A DNA stretch of 64,000 bases, from positions 1 to 64,000 of the forward strand of contig NZ_BPEW01000011.1 in assembly GCF_019654975.1 (NCBI RefSeq), in the 5' to 3' direction. Below, piece by piece: positions 18,454 through 27,241 of the stretch (positions are counted from its first letter, which is position 1; each line of letters opens with the position of its first letter). A program made the translations under genes and the position numbers. Below the pieces are notes generated by a model. That model saw only the letters and a program-made list of their open reading frames with translations. It had not been told where the DNA came from and did no database searches. The stretch is from Shewanella sp. c952. Its GTDB lineage: Bacteria; Pseudomonadota; Gammaproteobacteria; Enterobacterales; Shewanellaceae.

Positions 18454-19256
18454 TAACCCACCTCCTGCAACTGCTCATTATCATCTAAACCCAAGTAAGC
18501 TTGCCTAACATGTTCGTTTGCCATAACTTCATCCGGTAAACCGCTAACCAATTTCTTACCAAAATCGAGCACCATCACTTCATGAGAAATATCCATTACC
18601 ACTCCCATATCGTGCTCAATCATCACTACGGTAATGCCGAACTCTTCATTGAGATCTAAGATATAGCGCGCCATATCTTCCTTCTCTTCTAAGTTCATGC
18701 CCGCCATGGGTTCATCAAGTAGGATTAGTTTTGGATTTAGTGCGATAGCACGAGCCAATTCGACCCGTTTACGCAAACCGTAGGACAAAGTGCCAGCAAT
18801 CGACTTCCGCACATGGGATATATCAAGAAAATCGATTATCTCTTCAACTTGGCGCCTATGCTTAAGCTCCTCTTTTTGCGCAGGAGAAGCCCAGTAAAGC
18901 GGCCCGGTTAACCAGTTATTTTTCATCTGGTGATGGCGGCCAACCATGATGTTGTCGAGAACTGACATATGACCAAATAACGCAAGGTTTTGGAATGTGC
19001 GTCCAATGCCCAAATCAGCACGGTCATTTGGTCGCATGTGCGTGACTTCTTGGTCATCAAAATGAATAGAACCTTCATAGGGACGGTAGCGACCGGAGAT
19101 ACAGTTAAGCATCGATGTTTTGCCTGCACCGTTAGGTCCAATAATTGAAAACACCGATCCTTTTTCAACTTCAAAACTGACATCTGTTAGCGCTTTTACG
19201 CCACCAAATGCTAAGGAAATCTGTTCAACTTTTAAGATTTTATCTGCCACACCCAT
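18453..19256 (-). CDS. livG: LIV-type ABC transporter ATP-binding protein (LivG-like)
   Basis: A 267-residue ATPase of the LivG class: Walker A G-P-N-G-A-G-K-T-S-M, signature L-S-Y-G-L-R-K-R-V-E-L-A-R-A, Walker B L-I-L-L-D-E-P-M-A-G-M-N and the switch V-M-I-E-H-D-M-G-V-V-M. The LivG-specific R-P-N-D-R-A-D-L-G-I-G-R-T-F-Q-N segment is present. The ATG at 19256 is only one base from GGAG; a GTG two codons later (19250) has a better 7-base spacing and may be the real start. First cytoplasmic component of the operon after the porin gene. Confidence 0.93.
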   Translation of the reverse strand: MGVADKILKVEQISLAFGGVKALTDVSFEVEKGSVFSIIGPNGAGKTSMLNCISGRYRPYEGSIHFDDQEVTHMRPNDRADLGIGRTFQNLALFGHMSVLDNIMVGRHHQMKNNWLTGPLYWASPAQKEELKHRRQVEEIIDFLDISHVRKSIAGTLSYGLRKRVELARAIALNPKLILLDEPMAGMNLEEKEDMARYILDLNEEFGITVVMIEHDMGVVMDISHEVMVLDFGKKLVSGLPDEVMANEHVRQAYLGLDDNEQLQEVG

Positions 19257-19406
19257 ACTCCTTTACACTCAACATCGTTCTGCTTGTCGCACTTTTTGTC
19301 ACTAAGTACTTATGTCGGACGACTGTCATGGGGAATCAATAACTGAATACAAAAATACTTATTCACATCAAAATGACAGCAGAGGGAACCCTGCTGCCAT
19401 CAATGA

Positions 19407-20447
19407 CTAAAGTGCGTAACGGAAAGAGAGCTGTGCATAATCGGAGTCGACATCTTGATCGCCAATTTCAAAATTGCCCACCTCAAAACCTATCGCTAAA
19501 TGCGGAGTGAGGTTTTGGAAAAGGTTAACGCTCCACTGGCTGCGCTCGGCATTACCAATGTCAGTTTCAACTCGGCCATAAAGCGCGGTACTTCTTAGGG
19601 TGTCGGTCCAAAAATGACGATAAGCGGCTAGATAAGATGTGGTGCTTTCAACCTCCTCGCCAACCAGATCTCGTGCGACACCGATACCGACATAACGACC
19701 CACCTCGCCTTGGTGGAATTGAAAGCGCAGATCATCTTTACCAAAGGTTTTAATACGTCCAGCAATAGAGCCACCAAAAGCAGTTTCACTGTTACCAAGG
19801 TCAGTATTTAGACTGCGACCAAGTGCAGATATTGAGATATCGCCCCAGTCACCTTTAAAGTTATAACGGGCAACAACATCGGGAAGATCATCGTTTGCGG
19901 TATCACCACCAACACTTTCAGGGTTTTCTATTGAAACTTGAAAACCGCCGATGTCGTAACGAATTTGACCTTGACGAATAAAGGCCAACCCCACCGTTGC
20001 GCCAGCAAAATCTGCCGTCTCAGGAATCGCGCTAGTGTTCATAAAGGTGGTCCAGGTTTGACCTGCGGTTAACCCTTCATATTTGATAAATGCATGACGT
20101 ATTCTTGGGTTTGCGGAGTTGGAAACAACTTGGTTACCACCACCTCCTAGAAAATCCATTTCAATAAAGCCCATCACATCACCGTGGACATATTTGGTGT
20201 TAAAACGTGTTTCGTTAGCGAAGATTCTAAATTGAGAAGCACTTGCCTCAAGCGGCGTACCGGTACCAATCCAAAAGTCACGGTAACCAACATCACCACT
20301 GACATAACGCGCATCAACTTTAATGTAGCCACCGAATGTTAGTTTGCCATCTTCGCCAACTTCAAAGTCATAACCGGCAGCGGCTGAACTGGCTAGTAAA
20401 CACAACGAACCTGCTAATGTGATTTTTTTTATTTTAGAAATGAGCAT
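19407..20447 (-). CDS. DcaP-like trimeric outer-membrane porin
   Basis: A 346-residue outer-membrane beta-barrel with signal peptide (residues 1–24, cleaved near S-S-A-A-A-G-Y). It continues with G-K-L-T-F-G-G-Y-I-K-V-D-A-R-Y, F-R-I-F-A-N-E-T-R-F-N-T-K and G-F-I-E-M-D-F-L-G-G-G-G-N-Q, the pattern of the DcaP family that carries dicarboxylates and other acids. The protein ends with an aromatic-rich strand, Y-A-Q-L-S-F-R-Y-A-L. It is the first gene of the leftward operon, divergent from the sensor kinase gene. An outer-membrane pore, an ABC importer and two CoA ligases make a full uptake and activation route for an organic acid. Confidence 0.85.
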   Translation of the reverse strand: MLISKIKKITLAGSLCLLASSAAAGYDFEVGEDGKLTFGGYIKVDARYVSGDVGYRDFWIGTGTPLEASASQFRIFANETRFNTKYVHGDVMGFIEMDFLGGGGNQVVSNSANPRIRHAFIKYEGLTAGQTWTTFMNTSAIPETADFAGATVGLAFIRQGQIRYDIGGFQVSIENPESVGGDTANDDLPDVVARYNFKGDWGDISISALGRSLNTDLGNSETAFGGSIAGRIKTFGKDDLRFQFHQGEVGRYVGIGVARDLVGEEVESTTSYLAAYRHFWTDTLRSTALYGRVETDIGNAERSQWSVNLFQNLTPHLAIGFEVGNFEIGDQDVDSDYAQLSFRYAL

Positions 20448-20714
20448 CTTTTATCCCCTTTAATGTCTGCACTCAAGATGCAGAATTAAAAGTATTTGCT
20501 CAATTGTGTAATGGTATTAGTGCAGTAGTATTAATACGTTAGGCGCAATACTCGCGAACTAGACACACGGGGTTAACCACAATGGATTAAGACTTAAGTC
20601 GATAGCGTTCACTGCTCTTAATAAGTGAAAATATGATATGTTAAATTCTATAACAACTAAGGAAGTTCTCGCTTATTAGTCGAAGAGCTCCCAATAAAAA
20701 GGTGTAACAACAGC
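20448..20714. promoter_or_regulatory. Divergent regulatory region between porin/ABC operon and CrbS-like kinase
   Basis: A 267-bp non-coding spacer that must hold promoters in both directions. A perfect 10-bp palindrome GTATTAATAC lies at 20528–20537, about 80 bp upstream of the porin start codon, and could be an operator. No confident -10/-35 pair could be fixed. Confidence 0.45.
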
Positions 20715-23700
20715 ATGTTTCCTAATTGGCTATTGGTGACTATCAGTATTAGCTATATTGGTTTGCTATTTCTGATGGCGTTTCTGGGTGATAAGTATCG
20801 AGAAAAGCTTTTTAAACAGCAGCATACAATTATCTATTCACTCTCTCTGGGCGTTTATTGCACCTCTTGGGGATTTCTAGGTACTGCCGGACAGGCTGCC
20901 AGTAACTCTTTCTCCTACCTGCCTGTTTATATTGCCCCCATCTTACTTTTTATGTTTGCTTGGCCTTTTATTCAACGCATTATCCGCGTCTGCCTTAAGC
21001 TCAATATTACCTCTATTGCCGATCTACTCGCGGCAAGGTTTGGTAAGTCACAGCTGTTGGCGACGGTAGTCACCTTTGTCGCTTTGTTTGGCACCTTGCC
21101 TTACATCGCGCTACAACTAAAGGCCATTGTTAACTCCTATGAAATTCTAAGACAAGATCACCTGCTCTCCTCTTGGCAGCTAGGCTTAGTTGTGAGTCTT
21201 ATATTGGCCGGTTTTACCATCATATTTGGCGTGAGAGCCATTGATGTCACTGAGCGTCACCCCGGCATGATGCTGGCCATCGCCTTTGAATCTTTCGTCA
21301 AGCTCATCGCCTACCTGACTATTGGCATTTTTGTGTCTTTTTTTCTATTTGACTCTCCCATGGATATTTGGCGCCAAGCTAATGAAACTCTGCCGGTTTC
21401 GACTGAGTTTACTTATCCTAATATGGTGTCGATGTTTGGTTTACTGTTTATTGTTATGTCGGCATTTTTGTGTTTGCCACGTCAATTTCAAGTATTGATT
21501 GTTGAGCTAAAAGAACAAAAACATGCCCTGTGGAGCCGCTGGACCTTCCCGATATATATCTTAGTATTTGCTTTTTTCGCCATGCCTTTGGGGCAAGCTG
21601 GCAACATACTCTATGGCGATTCACTACAAAGTGATGCCTATGTACTGTTTCTGCCCGCCTTTAGTGGTGATGCTTGGTTAGGTTTGTTTAGCTTTCTAGG
21701 AGCAATATCAGCGGCAAGCTCTATGGTTATCATTTCAACCATTGCATTAAGCACCATGTTAAGCAATGAGGTGGTTTTCCCTACCCTATTTAAAGTCACT
21801 AACATTCAGAGTACTGATTTCCATAAGTTTCGCACTCACCTATTAAATATACGCAAAGCATTAATTTTGTTTGTGATTTTTTTAAGCTACGGTATGTTCC
21901 TGCTCGCCCCACCCGACACATTAGCCTCATTAGGGGAAGTAGCATTTGGTGCAATCGCTCAGATAGGCCCAGCCCTGTTCGCCGCCTTCTTGTGGCGGCG
22001 GGTGACCTTAATTGGCGTTCTAGCAGGAATTAGCAGCGGTTTTACGCTTTGGCTGACACTCAATCTATTACCACAATTAGGTCTTTATCCTCACCCATTT
22101 GCGGGAAGTGAGTACTCTATGACCACCATGGCGACTCTGGTTGGTTTGTTTGCCAATATCACCATGATATGGATAGTTTCATCATTTACTCGCCAAAGCG
22201 TGCATGAACAGATGCAAATAGCGCATTTTATAGAGCGCCCTGATCTTGCGAAATTGCAACCAGCCCTGCCTAAATATATTAACCCTACCGAGCTGGAATT
22301 GCTGGTTGCCCGCTTTATCGGCCAAGAAAAAGCCGCTCAAGGATTTCATGCGTTTTTCTCAACGCAGCAACCAATATCAGACAAAGCAGCTCATAACCAA
22401 GCATTGACCTTCTATACCGAAAATATGCTGGCCAGTGTAATGGGATCAGCCTCAGCTCGATTAGTCATATCTTGCGCCCTTAATGGCCGCGATATTGCCA
22501 TTGAAGATGTGGCACAGCTAGTTGAAGAAGCCTCTAGCCATCGAACCGAATTTAGCCGTAATGTGCTGCACAGCGCCATAGAAAATGCCAGTGAAGGGAT
22601 TTCTGTCATCGACAAGGATTTAAATTTGGTTGCTTGGAATCAGCACTATTTGAATCTATTTAGCTATCCTGACGACCTTGTTTATATTGGTTGTCCAGTG
22701 AAACAACTTATAAAATTCAACTTAAGTCACGCTTACCCATTACAACATGATTTGGCCCAACAAGTTGAACGACGTTTAGCTTACCTACGCCAGGGCAGCC
22801 GTCATAGTACAGAGCGAGTTCAGCCCGATGGAAAAACAATAAGAATTGAAGGTAACCCGATTCCTGATGGCGGGTTTGTGATGATATTTTCTGACATCAC
22901 CATGTACCGCGAAGCGGAAAAACTACTTAAAGAACAGAATCTAGATTTGGAAGCAAGAGTATATGAACGGACTAAAAAGCTAGAGCAGGCAAACTTGAGC
23001 CTAGAGCATACCAATCAAGAGCTGGCGGTAGCACTGCAAAAGGTTGAACAAGCCCACCAGAAAAAGAGTCAATACCTAAAGGCCTGCAGCCATGACCTAT
23101 TGCAGCCACTCTCTGCCGCAAGACTGTTTTCATCAGCATTTTTACAAGACAGCCAACTCAGTCGTAAGCAACAACAGCAGATAGGTTATATCGATAACTC
23201 ATTGCAAGTAGCCAATGAACTGCTACTCGATTTAAACGAAATATCCCGCATTGAAAGTGGCACCATCATTCCGGAGATCACAGAGTTTGCCCTGCAAGAG
23301 GTGATTGACTCGCTCGTTGACGAGTTTGGCGCCATAGCTGCTACATCCAGTGTGAAATTCAAGTTTATTAACACTCAGCTTTGGGTTAAAAGTGACAAAG
23401 TTCTATTACGGCGGATCTTGCAAAACCTGATCAGCAATGCCTTTAGATACGCAGGTAAAGGGAAAATACTGCTTGGTTATCGCCGCCATGGGGATAATAT
23501 CTCAATTCAGGTAGTTGATGATGGACCAGGGATCCCCAAAGAGAAACAAAAAGTTATATTTGAGCAGTTTACCAGGCTACAGCATTCAGGCCATGACGGC
23601 GTTAATGGTCTAGGGTTAGGGCTAAATATCTCACAAGGACTTGCCTCTCTACTTAACCATCAACTGACGCTTTCATCAAAGGAGGAAAAGGGCAGTATTT

Positions 23701-24203
23701 TCAGTTTACGACTCACCACTGTACAACCTCAACAACTTGCACCTAAAGCGCCGGTAGACATTTTGACCCTTAACGGAGTGCATGTGTTATGCGTCGATAA
23801 TGACCCGAATGTACTCGCAGGCATGGTGCAACTACTTAACAGTTGGAACTGTCATGTTTATCAAGCGTCATCTGCTCAGCAAGCAAAAAAGGAGTTTGCT
23901 AAACATGCGCACAAGATTGATATAGTGTTGATGGATTATCAGCTTGAAGATGACCAGAATGGGCTTAATTTGATGCTGGAGCTTCAGCAGCAAACAGACT
24001 TAGCGCTACCTGCCATATTGATAACGGCAACCATTGATGAAACCGTGGTAAATAGAGCTAAAGAGCTCGGCTATGGCTATCTACGTAAGATTATTAAACC
24101 TATCGCATTGAGAGCCGTTATGAGCGCAACGCTGGCCAAAAACCTTCATAGTAACTATTCGGCAAGCAAGACATCTAATTACACTGTAGAGGAAGAGTTG
24201 TAA
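20715..24203 (+). CDS. crbS: Hybrid sensor histidine kinase with sodium/solute-symporter-like N terminus (CrbS/MxtR type)
   Basis: An 1162-residue protein. Residues 1 to about 490 hold some 13 hydrophobic segments resembling the SLC5/SSS transporter fold. A PAS domain follows at about 615–715 (S-E-G-I-S-V-I-D-K-D-L-N-L-V-A-W-N), then a coiled coil at about 735–785. Next is the histidine kinase with H-box C-S-H-D-L-L-Q-P-L-S (His793), N box N-L-I-S-N-A-F-R-Y, and G boxes D-D-G-P-G-I-P and G-L-G-L-G-L. A receiver domain closes it, with D-N-D near 1027 and phospho-acceptor Asp1074 (V-L-M-D-Y-Q). This is the architecture of CrbS (Vibrio) and MxtR (Pseudomonas), which with CrbR/ErdR control acetate use. 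A convergent response regulator gene follows. Confidence 0.9.
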   Translation: MFPNWLLVTISISYIGLLFLMAFLGDKYREKLFKQQHTIIYSLSLGVYCTSWGFLGTAGQAASNSFSYLPVYIAPILLFMFAWPFIQRIIRVCLKLNITSIADLLAARFGKSQLLATVVTFVALFGTLPYIALQLKAIVNSYEILRQDHLLSSWQLGLVVSLILAGFTIIFGVRAIDVTERHPGMMLAIAFESFVKLIAYLTIGIFVSFFLFDSPMDIWRQANETLPVSTEFTYPNMVSMFGLLFIVMSAFLCLPRQFQVLIVELKEQKHALWSRWTFPIYILVFAFFAMPLGQAGNILYGDSLQSDAYVLFLPAFSGDAWLGLFSFLGAISAASSMVIISTIALSTMLSNEVVFPTLFKVTNIQSTDFHKFRTHLLNIRKALILFVIFLSYGMFLLAPPDTLASLGEVAFGAIAQIGPALFAAFLWRRVTLIGVLAGISSGFTLWLTLNLLPQLGLYPHPFAGSEYSMTTMATLVGLFANITMIWIVSSFTRQSVHEQMQIAHFIERPDLAKLQPALPKYINPTELELLVARFIGQEKAAQGFHAFFSTQQPISDKAAHNQALTFYTENMLASVMGSASARLVISCALNGRDIAIEDVAQLVEEASSHRTEFSRNVLHSAIENASEGISVIDKDLNLVAWNQHYLNLFSYPDDLVYIGCPVKQLIKFNLSHAYPLQHDLAQQVERRLAYLRQGSRHSTERVQPDGKTIRIEGNPIPDGGFVMIFSDITMYREAEKLLKEQNLDLEARVYERTKKLEQANLSLEHTNQELAVALQKVEQAHQKKSQYLKACSHDLLQPLSAARLFSSAFLQDSQLSRKQQQQIGYIDNSLQVANELLLDLNEISRIESGTIIPEITEFALQEVIDSLVDEFGAIAATSSVKFKFINTQLWVKSDKVLLRRILQNLISNAFRYAGKGKILLGYRRHGDNISIQVVDDGPGIPKEKQKVIFEQFTRLQHSGHDGVNGLGLGLNISQGLASLLNHQLTLSSKEEKGSIFSLRLTTVQPQQLAPKAPVDILTLNGVHVLCVDNDPNVLAGMVQLLNSWNCHVYQASSAQQAKKEFAKHAHKIDIVLMDYQLEDDQNGLNLMLELQQQTDLALPAILITATIDETVVNRAKELGYGYLRKIIKPIALRAVMSATLAKNLHSNYSASKTSNYTVEEEL

Positions 24204-24253
24204 GCCACAGTGCTAACACGATTAAAGATTAACACTGTGAGTTATAGATAAAA

Positions 24254-24904
24254 TTAAGCAGTAAGAGGTGTTTTTTCTAGTTGCAGTTCGTTCATCGCAA
24301 TCACTGCCTGGGTGCGGGTATGCACCCCGAGTTTTAAAAATATTGCGCTGGCGTGCGCCTTAATCGTCGCTTCAGAAAGACCTAATTCGTACGCTATTTG
24401 CTTATTGAGTAAACCATCGGCAAACATCATTAAAATACTATGCTGCCTAGGCGAGAGGCTAACAATTTTACTGGTCATGCTATCCGCTTCTATCGCTTCA
24501 AAATTACTGCAACCTGCAGGAACCCATTGTTGACCCGCCAATACTGACTTGATCGCCGTAACCATCACTTCAACGGCTGTCGATTTAGGAATAAACCCTG
24601 CAGCACCAAACGACATACTCTTGCTGACGGTTATTTTATCTTCCTGCCCCGAGATGACAACAACCCCCATTTGAGCATGACAATTGCGTATACTCACCAA
24701 GGTATTAAACCCATGCGCTTTTGGAATATTAAGATCCAGCAACAACAGGTCCGCATCATGCTGCTTTAATACTTCATCAAGTTCGGCAACTGATTCCGCT
24801 TCAAACAAACTCACATTTTCAAAATGAGTGGTTAAGATATTGACCAATGCTTGTCTAAATAATGGGTGGTCATCAGCTATTATTATTTTTAGTGGCTGTA
24901 ACAT
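24254..24904 (-). CDS. crbR: NarL/LuxR-family response regulator (CrbR/ErdR type)
   Basis: A 216-residue regulator starting at M-L-Q-P-L-K-I-I-I-A-D-D-H, chosen because GAGGGA lies 6 bases upstream. The receiver domain has the acidic pair D-D and phospho-Asp in L-L-L-L-D-L-N-I-P, a conserved Ser/Thr in V-V-I-S-G-Q-E-D and Lys in I-P-K-S. The C-terminal LuxR helix-turn-helix reads S-P-R-Q-H-S-I-L-M-M-F-A-D-G, L-N-K-Q-I-A-Y-E-L-G-L-S-E-A-T-I-K-A-H. It lies tail to tail with the CrbS-like kinase, its probable partner. Likely targets are acetyl-CoA synthetase genes and, by proximity, the porin/ABC operon. Confidence 0.88.
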   Translation of the reverse strand: MLQPLKIIIADDHPLFRQALVNILTTHFENVSLFEAESVAELDEVLKQHDADLLLLDLNIPKAHGFNTLVSIRNCHAQMGVVVISGQEDKITVSKSMSFGAAGFIPKSTAVEVMVTAIKSVLAGQQWVPAGCSNFEAIEADSMTSKIVSLSPRQHSILMMFADGLLNKQIAYELGLSEATIKAHASAIFLKLGVHTRTQAVIAMNELQLEKTPLTA

Positions 24905-25321
24905 GTTCGATCCCTCATATGTACATTTTTTCAGTCTACTCCATTGCCTTTTATTATCAACTCGCCACAATTATGCACTTGTTCGCCAAGCTCAAAATTT
25001 AACACTTTAATTACAAATAGATAGCACTGCGCTATAGCTGATAAGCGAGTAAGGCAGTGACATAAACATAGACTTATTAACTAGGTCTACTCTAAAGTTT
25101 TTGTGTTAGATAAAACCTCACACCGACAAAATCACCCCGTTAACAACACCAAATCCGTAAAAGACAAACAGCGCAATGCTAAATCATCGAAAATTAAACA
25201 AGCATAAATAACTCAGTACTAAATGTGGTTTAACACTTGTACATAAAGCGACTCTCACATATTCTGAATTTAGCGCTAGTTTTGAATAAGTTTTATTTTT
25301 CAATTGATAAGGAACGCCAAT
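24905..25321. other. Intergenic region between response regulator and patatin genes
   Basis: About 416 bp without an ORF, AT-rich, serving as divergent upstream region. Apart from the ribosome binding site of the patatin gene at its right end I see no clear promoter, terminator or repeat. Confidence 0.4.
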
Positions 25322-26452
25322 TTGCCAGAGAAAATAGCATTAGTATTGGGTGGCGGTGGCGCAAGAGCGGCGTACCAAGTCGGTGTCCTTAAAGCTATCG
25401 TACAGTTTTATCCCCGTAACCATGGGATCCCCTTTAAAATTGTTTGCGGTACTTCCGCTGGTGCAATTAATGCAACCTCTATTGCGACTCATGCCTCTTG
25501 TTTTCATTTAGGCGTGCGAAAACTAGAATGGGTTTGGCGGCATATTCATGCCAAAAAAGTCTATCAAGCTTCTATTAGCGGCGTACTAAAGCATTTGGGG
25601 AAAATGGCGTTAAAAGGGGTTCAAAGTGACGGCGCCTCGCGCAGCGCTGGTAGTTTGTTTAACAGTGAACCTTTACGGGGGCTACTGAGCGATTTGATAA
25701 GTTTTGAACGCATAGGCCGAAACATTAGCAGCGGTGCACTGGATGCTGTTAGTTTAGATACTTCTTGTTATAACAATTCTCGCTCAGTGACTTTCTTTCA
25801 AGGTAATCCGCTGATAGAGGACTGGCAGCGTGCTCGTCGTTGCGGTCAGCGTACTCGCTTAAACACCGATCACCTATTAGCAAGCTCTGCTATTCCGTTG
25901 ATTTTTCCATCTGTACGACTAAATCAAGAGTATTATGGCGATGGTTCAGTGCATCAATTGGCACCATTGAGTAGTCCAATTCATCTTGGCGCTGATAAAA
26001 TTATGGTGATCAACTTGGAGAGCCCCCATAAAGCGCAACCAAGGGAACTTGAGCATCACCCGAAAACAGCGACCATTGCCGGACATTTACTCGACACCAT
26101 ATTTTCAGACACCTTAAACAGCGATCTTGAACGACTTGAGCGGATCAACAGCACCTTGTCGCTGATCCCCGAACAGAGCCGAGAAAATCTCCCTCTAAAG
26201 CAGATTGAAACACTGGTTATCAAGCCCAGTGAAGATTTAAGTGTCATCGCATCGCGCTACTTTCAAGATATGCCATTTGCGATCAGAATGATGATGAAAG
26301 CACTGGGGATCAATGAACACTCAGACTCGAGTGTTGGCTCATACCTGTTATTCGAGCAAGGATATTGCAGTGCGTTAATAGAGCTAGGTTACCAAGATGC
26401 CATGTGCCAAATTGATGAAATTAAGTCCTTTTTCAATATACAGTCTCATTAA
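25322..26452 (+). CDS. Patatin-like phospholipase
   Basis: A 376-residue patatin-family serine hydrolase, predicted to release fatty acids from phospholipids or other lipids. The oxyanion hole G-G-G-G-A-R lies at residues 10–15, the nucleophile elbow C-G-T-S-A-G has Ser45, and the catalytic Asp lies in Y-Y-G-D-G-S-V (DGS in place of the usual DGG/DGA). Start chosen: TTG at 25322, 8 bases after an AAGGA ribosome binding site; no suitable ATG exists, and a TTG six codons upstream lacks spacing. No signal peptide is seen, so it is probably cytoplasmic or injected. Monocistronic; converges on the SGNH hydrolase gene. Confidence 0.88.
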   Translation: MPEKIALVLGGGGARAAYQVGVLKAIVQFYPRNHGIPFKIVCGTSAGAINATSIATHASCFHLGVRKLEWVWRHIHAKKVYQASISGVLKHLGKMALKGVQSDGASRSAGSLFNSEPLRGLLSDLISFERIGRNISSGALDAVSLDTSCYNNSRSVTFFQGNPLIEDWQRARRCGQRTRLNTDHLLASSAIPLIFPSVRLNQEYYGDGSVHQLAPLSSPIHLGADKIMVINLESPHKAQPRELEHHPKTATIAGHLLDTIFSDTLNSDLERLERINSTLSLIPEQSRENLPLKQIETLVIKPSEDLSVIASRYFQDMPFAIRMMMKALGINEHSDSSVGSYLLFEQGYCSALIELGYQDAMCQIDEIKSFFNIQSH

Positions 26453-26505
26453 TCATTTAAAGGATAAATAATTCCCTCATTCAATGAGTGGACAGTATAC
26501 GAAGG

Positions 26506-27219
26506 TTACTTGGTCATAGTTTTGTCACTAATTGCCTCAACAATACTGTCGCCCCAATGTTGGTAGATAAGCTCTCCAGGATGGAAACCATCACTGGCCA
26601 TCTGCGCAGGTTCTGGCTTTGAGCCAAAATCTAACAAGGTAAAAGGTTCAGACTTGGAAAGCTGTCTCAACAAGCCATTAAACTCATCACTACGCTTACC
26701 AAGAAACCAACGCAAAGGTTGCGGCAAAGCAGGAAAGCTTCCCATGGGTGGGACTTGAGTTAATATCAGCTTACGACAGTTAACGCTTTGGGTAAGAAAC
26801 TCTATTAGCTCAAGTTGTTGTTGCAACCACTCTCGCGCCGATAATGGACTTAGCACATCGTTAACCCCAAGTGACACCACCACGATATCGAACTCAAACG
26901 CTCGCTCATTATATCTCTTGTTGAGCATTTTTAGCGTTTGTGCAGTATTAGCACCAGATCTAGCAATAAGCTGCCAAGACACTTCGAAATGAGCAGCGAG
27001 ACCAGCACTGACCGTGCCACTTAAGGCATCTTTTTGCTGCGCAACGCCCACACCTGCGGCAGCTGAGTCACCTAAAACGAGCAAGGAGACAGCGGGGCCT
27101 TCTCCCAAACAACCGCTACGCTCACCCGCTGCTTCAGGTAACTTCGGCGTGTTCTTCTTTACTCGTCTACCTTGAATAAACATCAATGGTAGTAGCAGTA
27201 TAAAAATAATCTTGTGCAA
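26506..27219 (-). CDS. SGNH/GDSL-family lipase or esterase
   Basis: A 237-residue hydrolase with a short hydrophobic N terminus (about residues 3–16) that could be a signal anchor. Block I is L-L-V-L-G-D-S-A-A-A-G-V-G with the catalytic Ser, block III is V-V-S-L-G-V-N-D-V-L, and block V is S-D-G-F-H-P-G with the catalytic Asp and His. These are the complete SGNH residues. It follows the Kef-type antiporter gene in the same direction, 22 bp from its start side, and may be co-transcribed. Substrate unknown. Confidence 0.88.
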   Translation of the reverse strand: MHKIIFILLLPLMFIQGRRVKKNTPKLPEAAGERSGCLGEGPAVSLLVLGDSAAAGVGVAQQKDALSGTVSAGLAAHFEVSWQLIARSGANTAQTLKMLNKRYNERAFEFDIVVVSLGVNDVLSPLSAREWLQQQLELIEFLTQSVNCRKLILTQVPPMGSFPALPQPLRWFLGKRSDEFNGLLRQLSKSEPFTLLDFGSKPEPAQMASDGFHPGELIYQHWGDSIVEAISDKTMTK

Positions 27220-27241
27220 AATAACGTCCTTATTATCTCTG

